Shown in pieces: positions 11,734 to 26,142 of a DNA stretch of 53,615 bases. Below the pieces are notes generated by a model that saw only the letters and a program-made list of their open reading frames with translations, was not told where the DNA came from and ran no database searches. The translations under genes and the position numbers were made by a program. The stretch spans positions 28,161 through 81,775 of the forward strand of contig QZLH01000510.1 in assembly GCA_003833135.1 (NCBI GenBank). The letters are read 5' to 3'. This stretch comes from Oehlia diaphana. Lineage: Eukaryota; Glomeromycota; Glomeromycetes; Glomerales; Glomeraceae. How positions within the stretch are numbered: position 1 is the stretch's first letter; each line of letters starts with the position of its first letter.

Positions 11734-12429
11734 TTTTAGTAAGGAATAATGTGAAATATTTAAAATATTTAATAAAACGAAGTGTATTATTTTATAATTA
11801 TGAAAAAGAGTTTTAAATTGATAATGAGAACATTTCATCATTATTTTTATAATTTATTAAATTCTAGAGAAGAAAAATCATTTTAAATTAGGAAGAACAT
11901 TTTCAAATTATAAAAATATATAAAGTCAAATTTATACAGTGTTATTAAAATTAAATATTTTTTACGTACAAAGGCAAAATTTTGGGAAATAATTCAATCC
12001 GCAATTCAATAAACATTAACAAATTCTTAGTACTCTAATTTACATATTAATAATCCTTAATACAACTAGATTGTTCCTAAAATAACTTAATTAATCACAT
12101 ATTTAGTTATATAGAAAGGGGTAATGTAAATTTATTGAATTTTTTTTTGACTTTTTCTTTCCCAATACTAATTAAAGTAAAAGGAAATAAGGGTGTAAAA
12201 AGGAAAAAATAGATGTGTAAAAGCATGAAAAAAAAAAATGTTATTCTATACAAATTTTACAAAGCCATTTTTCCTTTTACTTGGAAAAATAATTTTCAAC
12301 TAAACATAATAAACCTAATAAAAATTCAAAATCCCAATAACAAAACAAACTATCATAATCACCTCCAAAAATAATATTAAATTAAAGAGAAATAATGAAC
12401 TAAAAGACAGCCATTGTTTCTCTAATGTC
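11734..12429. other. Intergenic 0.7 kb between convergent genes
   Basis: AT-rich spacer between the RRP40 stop and the RING ligase stop. It should hold both 3' UTRs and poly(A) sites; AATAAA-type hexamers occur near 11770 and 12010. No gene is seen. Confidence 0.45.
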
Positions 12430-15400
12430 TTAATTTTCTATTATACTACGCCGACAAATTGGACATTTGTCAGAATTTTTAAACCACGTATCAATACAGT
12501 CTTGATGAAAATCATGCGAACAAGGCAAATCTCTAAGCCTTTCATTGGTTTCATAATTTGTCAAACATATTGTACACCTATTTAAATAATATTAATTATG
12601 TTAATACAACATAATTTAAGAATTTAAATTTTCCGACCGCTATTTATACCTTTCTTCAACAGTCCTGCTCTTTCCCGGTATATACGTTTGCGTCGGTAAG
12701 GTTTTTATGACATCTTCTGGAACACCTTTAGGTTTTGCATCTCCTATGCGTTCACATAATCGAAGCAAACCTTCGTAGCTTGAGTCAAATTCATCCTCAT
12801 CCTATAAATTGAGAAGCAAAATTAATATTATAAAACTAAATTCGTGTTCAACTTGATAAATTTGAATGAATTAATTACCAAATAATTATCTGGATTGGCT
12901 GCGATGCCATTACTATAAGTAAATAGAGATTGAGAGTTAATGTAAATATAGTTTACAAATAATTATATTGTTCATTTTAGTTTAAAATCAAACTCGTACC
13001 CCCAGGGAATTAATTCCAAAATTTCATCAAACTCTATTTCGCCAGAGTCAATAAGATTCCCCCATAAAGGATGTGGAATAAAATGATGTAAATAACTACT
13101 ACTCGATCTTCCACCATTTCTAGATTGACCGCCACGTGAACCATGTCCACGGTTTCGAGGTTCATTGCTGCGTTCCTCATGATGATGACGCTCATGAGAT
13201 AGGATTTCTGGCAATCTAACTGGTCCACGCGCTGATATACTCCTCCTGGAAGAATCACTTCGTGATGATGATGACGGACCCGAAGTTGCATCTCGACGAT
13301 TTGTAGTAGTACGAGCTAAATAAGATAAGATACGTCAAGACTTTCTTTTTTTTTTGCTATTATACTTCTAGAATTCTTATCATACCTCGACCGGCACCAG
13401 CAAGAAGCCTGGCTAAAACAGTTTGATGTTCATCGAACTAAAAATCAAATAATTAAAATTGTAAGCAATTATACTCAATATTTAATTAGCTTTTAAGATA
13501 AAACGTACAGTGCTGTACTCATATGCTTGCATTCTTCTTGCCATCTGCTCATCGGTTAATGGACTATCATTTGAAGCACTACTTCTTGCTGCTATTGCTG
13601 CTAGCGCTGCTCGAGAATTAAAAGAACGATGAGAATCGCGCGTATTATTATTATCTTGTCGTGATTCATGACGTCTAGTAGGTCTCCAAGGGATACGAGC
13701 CGCGGGAATAGACGTTGTTACATTTACTTCGCTATCTGAACTTTCTGGTACCTCAATTGTAGTGTCAGGTTCCTCATCACTTGCAAAAACTCTAACAGCT
13801 TCGTGCATGGAACCGCTAAAATTTGGATTATTATTATTGTTATTGCTATTTCTTTGATGGACCATACGACGCTGGAAAGTTGGATTTGGCATTATAGGTC
13901 TTGATAGTGTTTCTGCACGTCCTCTTGGATCTCGAGACCATCTAGAAGTAATTGTAGTAGTAGTAGTAGTAGTAGTCGTCGACGATGTTGATGATGATGA
14001 TGATCTATGATTCTGTGATAGACCTGAAATATGACTATTATTGTGTGAATTGTGTGAATTGTGCGAATTGTGCGAATTGTGCGAATTGTGTGAATGATTA
14101 TGATGTCTTCTCTCTGGTGGTGGTATTATTTCAGGATACATAACCAGTGGCACATCTGAAACAGATGTGAAATTTGAATTATATTCTTGTGGATCGGTAC
14201 TATTGTGATTAGATGTAGATGTTGGTCTTCTCATTTCATGGTGTTGAGGAATTGCATGGCTATAATTTCCTCTTGGAAGATTATTACTAAACGTTGATCG
14301 AGTATAGAAGAAAGGAGTTTGTGATTGAGATTGCGAACGAAATGGACTATGATTGTTCGAAGAGTTCGCAGTTGAAGATGATGATGATTGTAAATTTGTA
14401 GGGAAACTTCTTGATGAATAATGTGATATTGGATTCGCAGGTGAAGATAGAGGTGCGGAATGATTATCTTCGTTATTCGATGAAAAATTAAGAAACGAAA
14501 TTCTACTTCCAGTTGATCTAGTAGATGATGGTGGAGATGTAGACAATTGTGTTGATCTAATATTTTGATTTACAGGAGTTCTACTTGGTATATCCCTATT
14601 AATAGGCTCCAAAGATCCAAATTGTATAGGTTGAGGAACTTGTGAAACATTAGACCACTCATTAGAGATTGATCTCGCCCTTTTTCTTGAGGAAGCAGTA
14701 TCATATGAAGCAGTTGAAGAAGTTCCATCCTCATCTTCTTCCTCTTCATTATCTGGGAAACCAAATCTTAAAGGACTTTGTTTTCGTTGATTTGATGTGG
14801 AAGATGATAATGATGAAGTAGATGACATTGAAGAAGCAATAGTAGCATCTGTACTATTAGGATAACTTGGAGAACTAACGTTTGGAAATCTAAAAGGTGG
14901 TGGAGGAGGTGAAAAATTATCAGAAAATGGAGGTATGTTAAAACCACCACCATTAACACGATGATCTCTTGTTGAAGAAGAACCATTCCTTGGTGGATGT
15001 ATTGGTAATAATCTTTCCATAAATGGTGAATGATCAAGTCTATTATTATTTATATTAGAAGTAGGTAACGATGTAGTTGACATTGAAGTATTTCTAGGAG
15101 TCAATTGTATGGGAGGCAAAATATTATTATTATTATTGTTGTTGTTATTATTATTATTGCCATTGGATGATCCATTATTATTTCGAACCAAATTAAAACT
15201 ATTTCCATTATCAAATACTTGACTTTGTATATTTGGATTATTATTAATTCTTTCATCTTCTTCAGTATCTTCTGATTCAGTTTCTGAACTACATACATCC
15301 ATTTCATCATCATCGTCCTCGTCTTCAGTTGTCGTAATTGAAGCACCATTATTGGTATAATTATATTCTCTTTCTTCAATTTCCTCTTCACTATCCTCCA

Positions 15401-15578
15401 TTTCTTCACTGATGTCGTCTTCAAGGTTAGAATCCTCGTTAGAATAAGAAGCTGTACCAGTAAATTCTTCTTGTTCGTTGTCAGAATCTACGGTAGAATT
15501 ACTACTATAAAAAGGAAAATTCCTTTGGGCTACATTGGGATATGTACTAAATGTGTCGCTGACTTCAGAAAACGACAT
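12430..15578 (-). CDS. RING-H2 E3 ubiquitin ligase with long disordered N-terminus
   Basis: A very large first exon (15578 to about 13509) encodes about 690 low-complexity residues: acidic blocks (EEEIEEREYN, EDEDDDDEMD), poly-Asn, poly-Ser, poly-Thr and an (HNS) array. Five short exons follow. One carries GRSSSSYLHHFIPHPLWGN. The next-to-last leads into GVPEDVIKTLPTQTY. The last carries a complete RING-H2 finger: C-T-I-C, then LPCSHDFHQDCIDTWF, then CPICRRSI, ending IIEN. The KTLPTQTY plus RING-H2 arrangement is like the RNF6/RLIM and RNF38/44 group. The expected role is ubiquitin transfer from E2 to unknown substrates. There is no membrane segment. The product is about 930 residues; exact linker exon borders (12.65-13.45 kb) are less certain. 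Confidence 0.85.
14036..14097 (-). repeat. 9-bp tandem repeat coding for His-Asn-Ser array
   Basis: Within the large exon of the RING ligase, five to six tandem copies of a 9-bp unit (plus-strand GTGCGAATT / GTGTGAATT) encode repeated HNS on the minus strand. It lies in frame inside a disordered segment and is a likely site of length polymorphism. Confidence 0.75.
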
Positions 15579-17880
15579 TATGTTTAGTAAAAAAGAAATA
15601 AGGTTTATTCAGAATCAACCAAAAGAAATAAAATAAAATAAAATAAAATAAAAAATAAAATAAAAAGAATTTAACAAATTGTAAGGGAAAAGGGTTCGAT
15701 TAGTTTATGAGAACTTCTGCGTTTGGTGTATTTATAACACAGTCCCACTCTTTTTTCTTGCAAATGCGAAATAATTTTTAAGTTAAACGATTACAAAACC
15801 GGAAAAATGTAAAAAAAAAAGGCTTAAGGCTGAAGGCAAATATTCTAACGGGGGAAAAAATTTTTTTCTGTCTATTTATTAAGGGGGGACAAGTTGAGAT
15901 AACTTCTTTTTATATACTTTGAAATACAACTACGTAATCTTTTTATTGTTTTAAGGGTTTTTGTCTGGTCAAAGCATTTATTCCTTGGGCCCGGAGTTAT
16001 TATGAATAAGTAATATTAGTAATATATTTATAGTCACAGGCTGTCTATCGTATTCGATTTATTTTAGAATTTTTTTTTTTTTATAATATTGTACTCTGTG
16101 TTCTGAAAGTTTGTGAAAAAAGAAAAGTATGGAAGAATAATTTAAAAAACACGCAAAAGACAAAAAAAAAAAAAAAGAGTACGTACACGTACACACGCAA
16201 ATAGATAAATAAGAAGGAAGTTAAAAAGTTATCGAAAGTGAATATTAAAAATACAAGAATTCCATATAAATTTAGGTAAAAAGCCGCAAGGGTGTGTGAA
16301 TGGGAGAAACCGTAAAAGAAAATTGTTGAACATTATATATAATTGATAAAAAAATGAGCGAAATAAAAAATCTCGATGACAAATTACTATACTTTATTTA
16401 CTTGATCTGATATGACTAGATATGGATGATAGTTAAGGCCGGTATTATTATAGTGTAATGTATGTATATATATATATATATATACCATGATTTTCATTCT
16501 AAAAAAAAAAAATTTTTTAAAAAAAATACAGGAAAGAAAAATGACATACAAATTAAACAATCACGCAAACAACTTTTAACGTAGTACTACCGAACAAGAG
16601 CCAAATATCAGCAACTTGGCTATCTAAGAATTCGTTTAGCTTAAGAAAGTTCTTTTATATATATATAATAATAACACTTCTTTTTTTAATAACATTAGTC
16701 TTCAAGCAATAGGCATGATTTAGTTATTTTAAAGAGGCAATTAAAACACGAATCAAAAATTGTGTTTATGCGAAAAAAGCGAGATCACATGATTAAATGA
16801 ATGTGATCATGAAATGGCAACACTAAAAAAACTGGTCAATTTTTTTTTATAAAGCCAAGAAAAAAAAAAAAAAATTTAAAATTTTTAAATAGGCATGTGA
16901 AATACATGAATTAATGCTTTCATGCTAAACTTTCTCATATTCTATAGAGATAATTTCTTCCCTTGTCTCTTTTGAAGGAAAGGGGAACGCAGCAGGGTCA
17001 GTTGATTGAACCACAACATAACCGTCAAGGTACGATACATGTATTATATTTATATATACCATATGTAATCCCAGTCATTATCCAATTATTTCGGGCTTTG
17101 CTCGAAGCTGAGTTTGTTTATTCTATAAAATCTTAATAAGAGTATGTAATAATATATTTTATGTGTATGCTCCACAATCTTATTTAATTATTATTAAATT
17201 AGTAAACCTTTTCAATTTCCCCTAACTAAAACTTTCGGAATCATCGTTTGGTGATTGATCAACCCAATCTCGGATGAAACAACAATAACAATACCATAAT
17301 AATATAAAAAAAACCACATTTCTAAAATACCTGTATAAATTATAGTAATCTATTTTTAATGATATCAATTTTATCTCATCTTTTGTTTTCAATTTGTCAA
17401 CGATGTGATTTTCTTTTATAAGCAATTCTTTTCGGACCTCTTTTTCAAAACGGTACAAGATGAATTATTTTTTTTTTTTAAAAAAAAGAGAGTTTCAAAG
17501 CCTCATTATTATATAAGTTTATTCCCATATTAAGTTCCGCAGCAAAGGTCAGCCGCGAAAAGACTCAGCCGAAATTTAAATCAAGTTATTTTATTCCAAA
17601 AAGGTTACACATTATTTTTTAGTCTTGTGTTTCAATCTTCGCCCCAAAAGTTTCCAACAGGGGCGAAATTCCTGTTCTCAAAGGTTGATTTACATTCATT
17701 CTTTAATTTACTGGTCTGTTATACATTAATTACTCTTATTTTAATTCCGTCGTTGTAATTCTTGCTGTAAACGGGAATTATAATACGGATATAACAAATT
17801 AAATAAATAAATACAGTATATATATATAATACTTGCAGAATTGTCATTTGATCTTTTATTGGGCGTCATAATAATAAATA
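15579..17880. other. Intergenic 2.3 kb with simple repeats
   Basis: Upstream region of the RING ligase. It contains an (AAAAT)n array near 15624-15668, a (TA)n microsatellite at about 16465-16487, many poly-A/T tracts, and a T-run/A-run junction near 17468-17487. A 78-codon lysine-rich minus-strand ORF at 17222-17458 has no recognisable domain and is not called as a gene. Confidence 0.45.
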
Positions 17881-18156
17881 TCATCTTTTTGTTCCTTTTA
17901 TTCCTTCATCTCGCAACTTATTAATTTCAAATGTTAATGTCAAAAATTCCTCGTTTGGTAAGTAGGTAAATCTCTTGCGGTCACAGAGATAAGCCACCAA
18001 CCATTTTAAAGTAGACAAAAACTAAAGAAACATACTTAAAGAAAATAAAACCATTTTGTCGTATGATAATATTTGGCCGAGATTATCTCATTTATGATCA
18101 GAATTAAAATTTAAACTTACAGCATTGCAAAAAGTAATCATATTTTTCTTATCCAT
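17881..18156 (-). CDS. Possible small two-exon gene, 58 residues, function unknown
   Basis: Exon 1 (18156-18121) starts with ATG and encodes MDKKNMITFCNA. It ends at a consensus GTAAGT donor. Exon 2 (18021-17881) follows a TTTCTTTAG acceptor and continues in phase 0 as FLSTLKWLVAYLCDRKRFTY, then PNEEFLTLTFEINKLRDEG and a basic IKGTKR end before TGA. Joined, it is an uninterrupted 58-residue product with normal codon balance and one moderately hydrophobic stretch (FLSTLKWLVAYLC). I do not recognise a family. The good splice signals and amphipathic composition make it better than a chance ORF, but no homology supports it. It could also be a remnant exon pair of a larger lost gene. Confidence 0.35.
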
Positions 18157-18717
18157 TTTTTATCTATTTTGTTTATTTAAAGAATGACCATTAACTTATC
18201 TTTTCTATCAAATTTTTCTCTCATTCGTTTCATTTTTAAATTTTCTTTTGTTTCATATTCTTGAAATTATTCTGTACATTCTTATATACATATTTGTACA
18301 TACAGTTTTTTAACTTATTAACGAATATGGAAATGAACATCAATTATGTTGTGTTCTTTTTATATAAATATGTAAGTTTCATATAACGAAGGATTTGGGA
18401 ATTAAAAAAAAAAAGGTCCATTAAATATTTTTTATTGTTTATGAAAATGAACTTTTAATTAGCTAGAAGATCATCGTCATATTAAATTGGAGCACGTGAA
18501 AGAATTCAATCGGCAATTCCGATTTAGCACAAAAAAGAATTTATTCATTTCACGTGAAACCATTTTCCTTGTTTATTCAACCAATAATTATCGTCTCCTT
18601 AAACATCCAATTATAGTATAAATAAATTTTATCAGCAATGTCGCATCTAAAATCACCTGATCAAAAATACTGTAAATTTTCTTGGTAACCGATCCATGGT
18701 TAATAATTTTCTTGGTC
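18157..18717. promoter_or_regulatory. CAP upstream region with CACGTG palindromes
   Basis: The 560 bp before the CAP start codon contain a perfect 12-bp palindrome TTTCACGTGAAA at 18548-18559 and a second CACGTG at 18493-18498. CACGTG is the classical bHLH (E-box/Cbf1-Pho4-type) core. Two copies about 55 bp apart in a promoter position are suggestive but unproven. Confidence 0.4.
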
Positions 18718-20936
18718 ATGTCTGAACATCAACAATCTCTTACAACTCTTATAAAACGTTTAGAAGCTGCCACTTCTCGTCTTGAAGATTTGGCTTCTTC
18801 AAGTGCTTCCTCTGCTGCTGTTTCTAACAACTTGGGTCGTAACTCGGTTGGGGGTCAACCCGCTGCTGTTTCTTCACAAAACACTGACGCGATTGTAAGT
18901 GGTGAAGTTCCTCCTGCCCTTGCTGCTTACGATGAACTTATAGAAGGTCCTTTAAAAAACTTTCTTGAACTTTCAAAAGCTGTTGGTGGACTTGTTGAAG
19001 ATCAGGTAATTTTTTTTGCTGCTTGTTCTATATTACATTATTTCTTTCATATATATAGTGAAATTCGATATACCGGACCTGTTCGTTCCGATAGAAATTT
19101 TTTTAAAAATCGAGTATATCAAGAACAAATTTTAATAATCCGTTCCAGACTTCAGCTCTGTTAAGATTTTACTTATGATCCGGTTTATTGAGGATCTGGT
19201 TTATCGAATTTCACTGTGTGCCTAATTTCTTATATTTGCACTTTCTTATATTTGTTTATTAATTCTTTAATTTATTAGAGTCATGTAGTTGAAGATAGTT
19301 TTATTGCACAACGAGACTTTATTTATATAACCACACAAAGTTCAAAACCAAATATTGAAACAATTATGGAATTACTTAAACCTACTCAGCAAGCTATTGA
19401 AAAGGTTTGTGAATATAGAGAGAACAATCGACCTTCGCCTTTACTTGATCACTTATCCACTGTCAGTGAAGGTATTTGCGCGTTAGGATGGATTACCATA
19501 GAACAAAAGCCTGCACCATTTGTCGAGGATCTCAGAGATAGTTCTCGTTTCTTTGCAAATCGTGTAATCACAAATTATAAAAACACGTAATATTTTTTTA
19601 TATGATTGATATACACATGCATGTGTAATATTCTTTTTTTTTGCAGTTCAATTTTAATTCTTATTCATTTTTATAGGGATAAGTCTCATGTTGATTGGGC
19701 GAATAGTTTTGTTTTCCTATTAACGGAACTTCAGAATTATGTTAAAAAATGTCATACAACTGGTCTCGTCTGGAATCCAAAGGTTAGTATATTTCTCATA
19801 TATTAGACTTTATTTATTCAATTTTTTTTTTTTTAAAAAAAAAAATAATATGATTATTATTATTTAGGGTACAAATCCAAAGAATTTTGTTGGAAGAAAA
19901 CCCTCTACTTCTTCTTCATCATTTAAGATGTCCGTGCCATCTCCTCCTCCAAGTGGACCACCACCACCACCACCACCACCACCGCCTCCGCCGCCTACAG
20001 ACTTTGATGCTCCTTCCTCATCAGGAGATAGAGCTGACATGAGTTCTGTGTTTGCAGAACTTAATAAAGGAGAAGCGATCACTTCTGGCTTAAAAAAAGT
20101 AGATAAAAGTCAAATGACACACAAAAACCCTAATTTAAGAGCTAGTTCCGTGGTCTCTGATGTTGGAGGTATGAATACAAGTTTTATTAGTATTTTTTTT
20201 CGAAATAATTAATTAATAAATCATTTCTCTCTCTTTCAAAAAAAAAAAATATAAGTTAAAAAGAAACCACCTAAAGGACCTACTGCTCCACCGAAACCAG
20301 CTTCATTGTCTCTTAAAAAACAACCAAAAAAGGATTTGAATGGAAACAAATGGAGTATAGTAAGTATTAAAATAAATAATTTCTTTTTCAGTTATCTTAT
20401 AATTTTTCTTTATTTCTTTAGGAAAATTATGAAAACGATAGGAATATTATTGTTGAAGATACTCTTATTAGCCAAACAGTATATATTTTCGGATGTAAAA
20501 ATTCTACAATACAGATCAAGGGAAAAATTAATGCAGTAGTTATTGGCAAGTACATAGTACTATAATTCTTTGTTATTTGATAGTATATTTGATTAATTAA
20601 TTTTTTTTTTTCTTTTTAGACACGTGTACAAAAGTTGGAGTTGTAGTAGATTCAGTAGTGTCAGCAATTGATGTGGTGAACAATAAATCATTTCAACTTC
20701 AAATTCAGGGCAAGACACCAACAATAGTAATTGATAAAACTGATAGTGGGCAAATATTTTTATCAGAAGAATGTTTTGACGTTGAAATTTTAACTGCAAA
20801 AAGTTCATCTATTAATGTTAATTTACCTGGACTTGGTGAAAACGGTGATTATGCTGAAAGACCTGTACCTGAACAATTAAAAACTACTATTGTTAATGGT
20901 AAACTTGTTTCTGTTCCTGTTGAACATGCTGGATAA
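18718..20936 (+). CDS. CAP1: Adenylyl cyclase-associated protein (CAP / Srv2)
   Basis: Actin-monomer recycling protein that, in yeasts, also binds adenylyl cyclase for Ras/cAMP signalling. The start [26 protein letters not shown] is the N-terminal oligomerising/cyclase-binding coiled coil; an in-frame ATG at 18682 is less likely. Then comes the helical HFD domain: [23 protein letters not shown] in exon 1, continuing [29 protein letters not shown] and [32 protein letters not shown] proline-rich profilin/SH3 site has about 13 consecutive Pro near 19950-19995. A WH2-like [13 protein letters not shown] region precedes the C-terminal beta-helix CARP domain ([51 protein letters not shown] end). About seven exons, about 500 residues, full length. 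Confidence 0.94.
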
Positions 20937-21293
20937 AAGTAATTATCATAATGTATATTAAAAAATTATTTAATAAGAAACAGAAATTTTATAGGAAATT
21001 GCATTAATTGTATTTAATTTATTAATAAATTTATGTTTTGACAATAGAATAATTGATAAATTTTATTTATTGCTACTGTATATCTTTCTTAATGCCGTTA
21101 ATGCTGGCCAGAATTAAGTATTGTGTAAATAGGATTATTAAAACACGATTTATTTGGAATTCATTTCTGACAAGACTTAAAGGTTCGCTTTGAAATCACG
21201 CTCAGAAAATCATTATAGTTCTCCAAATCAAATAAATTAATACTTGCTGTGAAACTCTTTACTTGACGTTATTACTCTTTACTTAACGTTATT
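20937..21293. other. Intergenic spacer CAP - sirtuin
   Basis: About 360 bp of AT-rich sequence between two genes on the same strand, holding the CAP 3' UTR and the sirtuin promoter. Includes a 12-13 bp direct repeat (CTCTTTACTTGACGTTATTA / CTCTTTACTTAACGTTATTA, about 21255-21292) immediately before the ATG. Confidence 0.4.
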
Positions 21294-23365
<2,072 letters not shown>

Positions 23366-23369
23366 TTCA

Positions 23370-23432
23370 TTATCGGTATATCGAATATTAGTATATCTAA
23401 TATTGTATATCGATATTAGTATATCGAGGTCA
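23370..23432. repeat. Short AT-rich tandem/inverted repeat (TATATCGATATTAG units)
   Basis: Just after the sirtuin stop codon, near-identical units of the form GTATATCGA/ATATTAGTATATC occur three to four times and are largely self-complementary. It may act in 3'-end formation or be a simple decayed repeat. Confidence 0.4.
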
Positions 23433-26142
23433 GAGTGTATATATCATCAGTAAATACTTAATACTTTATTATTTGGCAATTTCTTAATTTTTTCATCATT
23501 TTAAATTTTTACAATCTTTTCATTATTTTCATTATTTTCCAACTTGCCATCTTTAATTTATTTTTAATTCAATTGTAATTAAGACCAATCAATGACTTAT
23601 CATTTGAATTCTTTGTCATTTCATCATTTGGCTAAACACTGATTTATATATATATATACAATAAATATATACAATAAATAAAAATCCACGCATCTATTTT
23701 GTTCGATACCAAAATTAATGTTACAAGTCTAGTACGATTTTTATGCAATGCACATAAAACATTTTATTATGTTTATTTCTTTGCTTAATACATTGTAATA
23801 ATTTGAACATTTAGCTGTTGTTCACTCGGATTTTTTCTTGCATAGTAGTTATGATGTTCTTTGTCGAATTGCTATATTCATTATCATCTAATAGTCTAAA
23901 TTCTATTCTTTCATTTTCGTAAACAGTTTCTAATATTGCATCGATAGAAATAACAACTAATTACTATTCCATCGAAACAATGAATTATGGTTACAGATTG
24001 CAAATAAGCTGGATTGTAATAAAGTTTTGGATTGGCGAAAGCATCTTAAATGATGGAAAGTCCAAAATAATGCAAGAACGAGCTGGCATGATAAGGCTGT
24101 AGCATGCCCGGTTGTCCTATCAACTTTATGACATGTACTATATTTCCAGAAAGTACTTCGGACATTATAGTTAGATGGTTGGTTAGAATACAATAATCTT
24201 AAACTTTACAAAAAGAATATTCTATAAGACGTTCAATTCATTAATATTTAAATCCTCATACTCAGCACGAGCGCAACAATTCCACCTAATTCCTAAGATG
24301 ACGGTATAATAGCCCCGTAATAAGTCAACAGAGAGAAAAATTCAGATGGCATGTTACAAATTAGCTGTAACGATCATGTACACTTTCCATCGACTATTAC
24401 AAGGTAATAAGAACCTTTTTTCAAATTCTTTCACGAGATCTAGTAAGGTTTTACTGTCTTTAAATTGTACTTATTATATGTCTATTCTAGTTTAATAATT
24501 GTATATTGTCAATGCCGTTTTTAATATAAAAAACTTGATTTTATGGTCATTTATTGCAATTCTGAAGTAACCATAACGTACCAGCTGACTTGAATACAAA
24601 TTTAATCGTTTATGTAAAAGTACATATTCTATTCAATTGATAACGTCGTTCAACAATTTCATCGAGATTTGTAGATATACATTCCTACAAAAAAAATAAT
24701 TTACATAAATTATTACTAATACAAACATACCTTCATCCGATTTTGTTTCAGTCTGATCTACTGATTTAATCTGGAAAATATCGATATAAATACCTTTTCT
24801 TTGCACACTTTGCTTTAGATAATAAAAGGAATTAGCTGCAAATATTGGTTTAAGTAATATTATATTCATTTTTCGCATCTCTTTACTACTAGTCTTATAA
24901 ATTTTATGAAATTGTTATATTGACAATTTAATTACTCGGCTCAGTTAATCCCTATATTGTTGCACTGCTTTAATAATTTCCTTCAAACTGCAGCATGTAA
25001 AATTTTCTCTTTGCATTTCTAGAAAACTTTGCGAATTGCAAGTCTTTTTACAGATCCGCCTACCTTTTAAACTCTTCATCGTAACTCGTAACTAATGATT
25101 TTCTTATCGGTAATTAAATCAAAATCACTCTAAGAAGAGTTTTTTACCAATGAAGATTACATAAAGAATTTTTTTGAATTTCGATTTGTTTAACCCTTTT
25201 ATCATTTTTCTTTTCAATTGTTTATTATATTACTTTCTCATCCAAGTATAGATATGTTAATAAATTTTCTACTTGTTTTACTCTTTTATTAACGTTTGTA
25301 GAAAAATTTTGGTCAACTTTATTTTTTTTTACAATTCTGTTTTGCAATTTTACGCTCAGGACTTTTATCTCATAAGTAAAACATAGTATCGTAATAATTT
25401 TAAAGTTTAAATCCATAATTTGGTTTGTTCCAACAATCGTTATATATTTGAAAACTCACAATGCATTTACGCTCTTAAAGTATGCGAAAGCGATTATTTA
25501 ATTTAGCCTTGTGGATTCGAGAGATAATTGCAAGGACGTACCCGTAATTTGTTCTTTATATTTCGATTCATAAATTCGGTTTAAAAATTACTACATATCT
25601 ATGCGCTAAAAAAAAGTGCTCTTTATTTTTCTCGGGACTTGATTTTACTGCGCCATGTAAGTTGAGAGTGATATACTGGTGATAATAGAAAAATTAATTA
25701 CCCGTTTCCTTTTTTTTCACTAAATAATGCACGAGAAAATTAGTGGCATTGCATTGTGGTCCAAACTTTGATTAGATTATTAATAATAGATAAGATTAGA
25801 TTTATTTAAAACGGGGTAAAGCAACAAAAAAAAACAATTGCTTTTTGACCAATACGACAAATGCAAAATAAACGTGTTTTTTTAGAAGATTTTTTTGGCC
25901 AATAATATAAATATTTGAATAAACGTGTTTTGTTGATGAAATGGCATCAAATGAGATTTTCTTCAAAGAAAATTTGTGTGGGAAATAAACTTTTTTATTA
26001 TCTAAAATCTATTAATAATCTTCGATTGTTTCAAAATACTAAATTATAATCTAAATTTCAAGGTACCATTAAAAAATAAGTAATAATAAATTATTATCAA
26101 AATAAATTAATTATAATCAATCTATATCATCTGAATTTTATA
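23433..26142. other. Gene-poor 2.7 kb region
   Basis: No gene could be built. Fragments that look faintly coding include a minus-strand stretch 23955-23813 (ISIDAILETVYENERIEF..., after a TAATTAG acceptor, ending in a stop) and a plus-strand stretch around 23985-24110 (ELWLQIANKLDCNKVLDWRK then a stop). These could be remnants of a degraded gene or transposon. Nothing else is recognised. Confidence 0.4.

Noticed and set aside
14570..15424. Overlapping ORFs on the minus strand inside the RING ligase exon
   Set aside because: They are shadows in other frames of a low-complexity repeat-coding exon.
17222..17458. 78-codon lysine-rich minus-strand ORF ending NDDSESFS
   Set aside because: No recognisable family and no convincing flanking splice sites; the hydrophobic stretch comes from poly-T/A sequence.
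24633..24878. Minus-strand ORF MRKMNIILLKPIF with a possible downstream exon
   Set aside because: The only GT-AG joining hits a stop after a few codons, and there is no homology signal.
25225..25416. 63-codon minus-strand ORF in the gene-poor region
   Set aside because: AT-rich composition, no domain, no splice context; likely chance.
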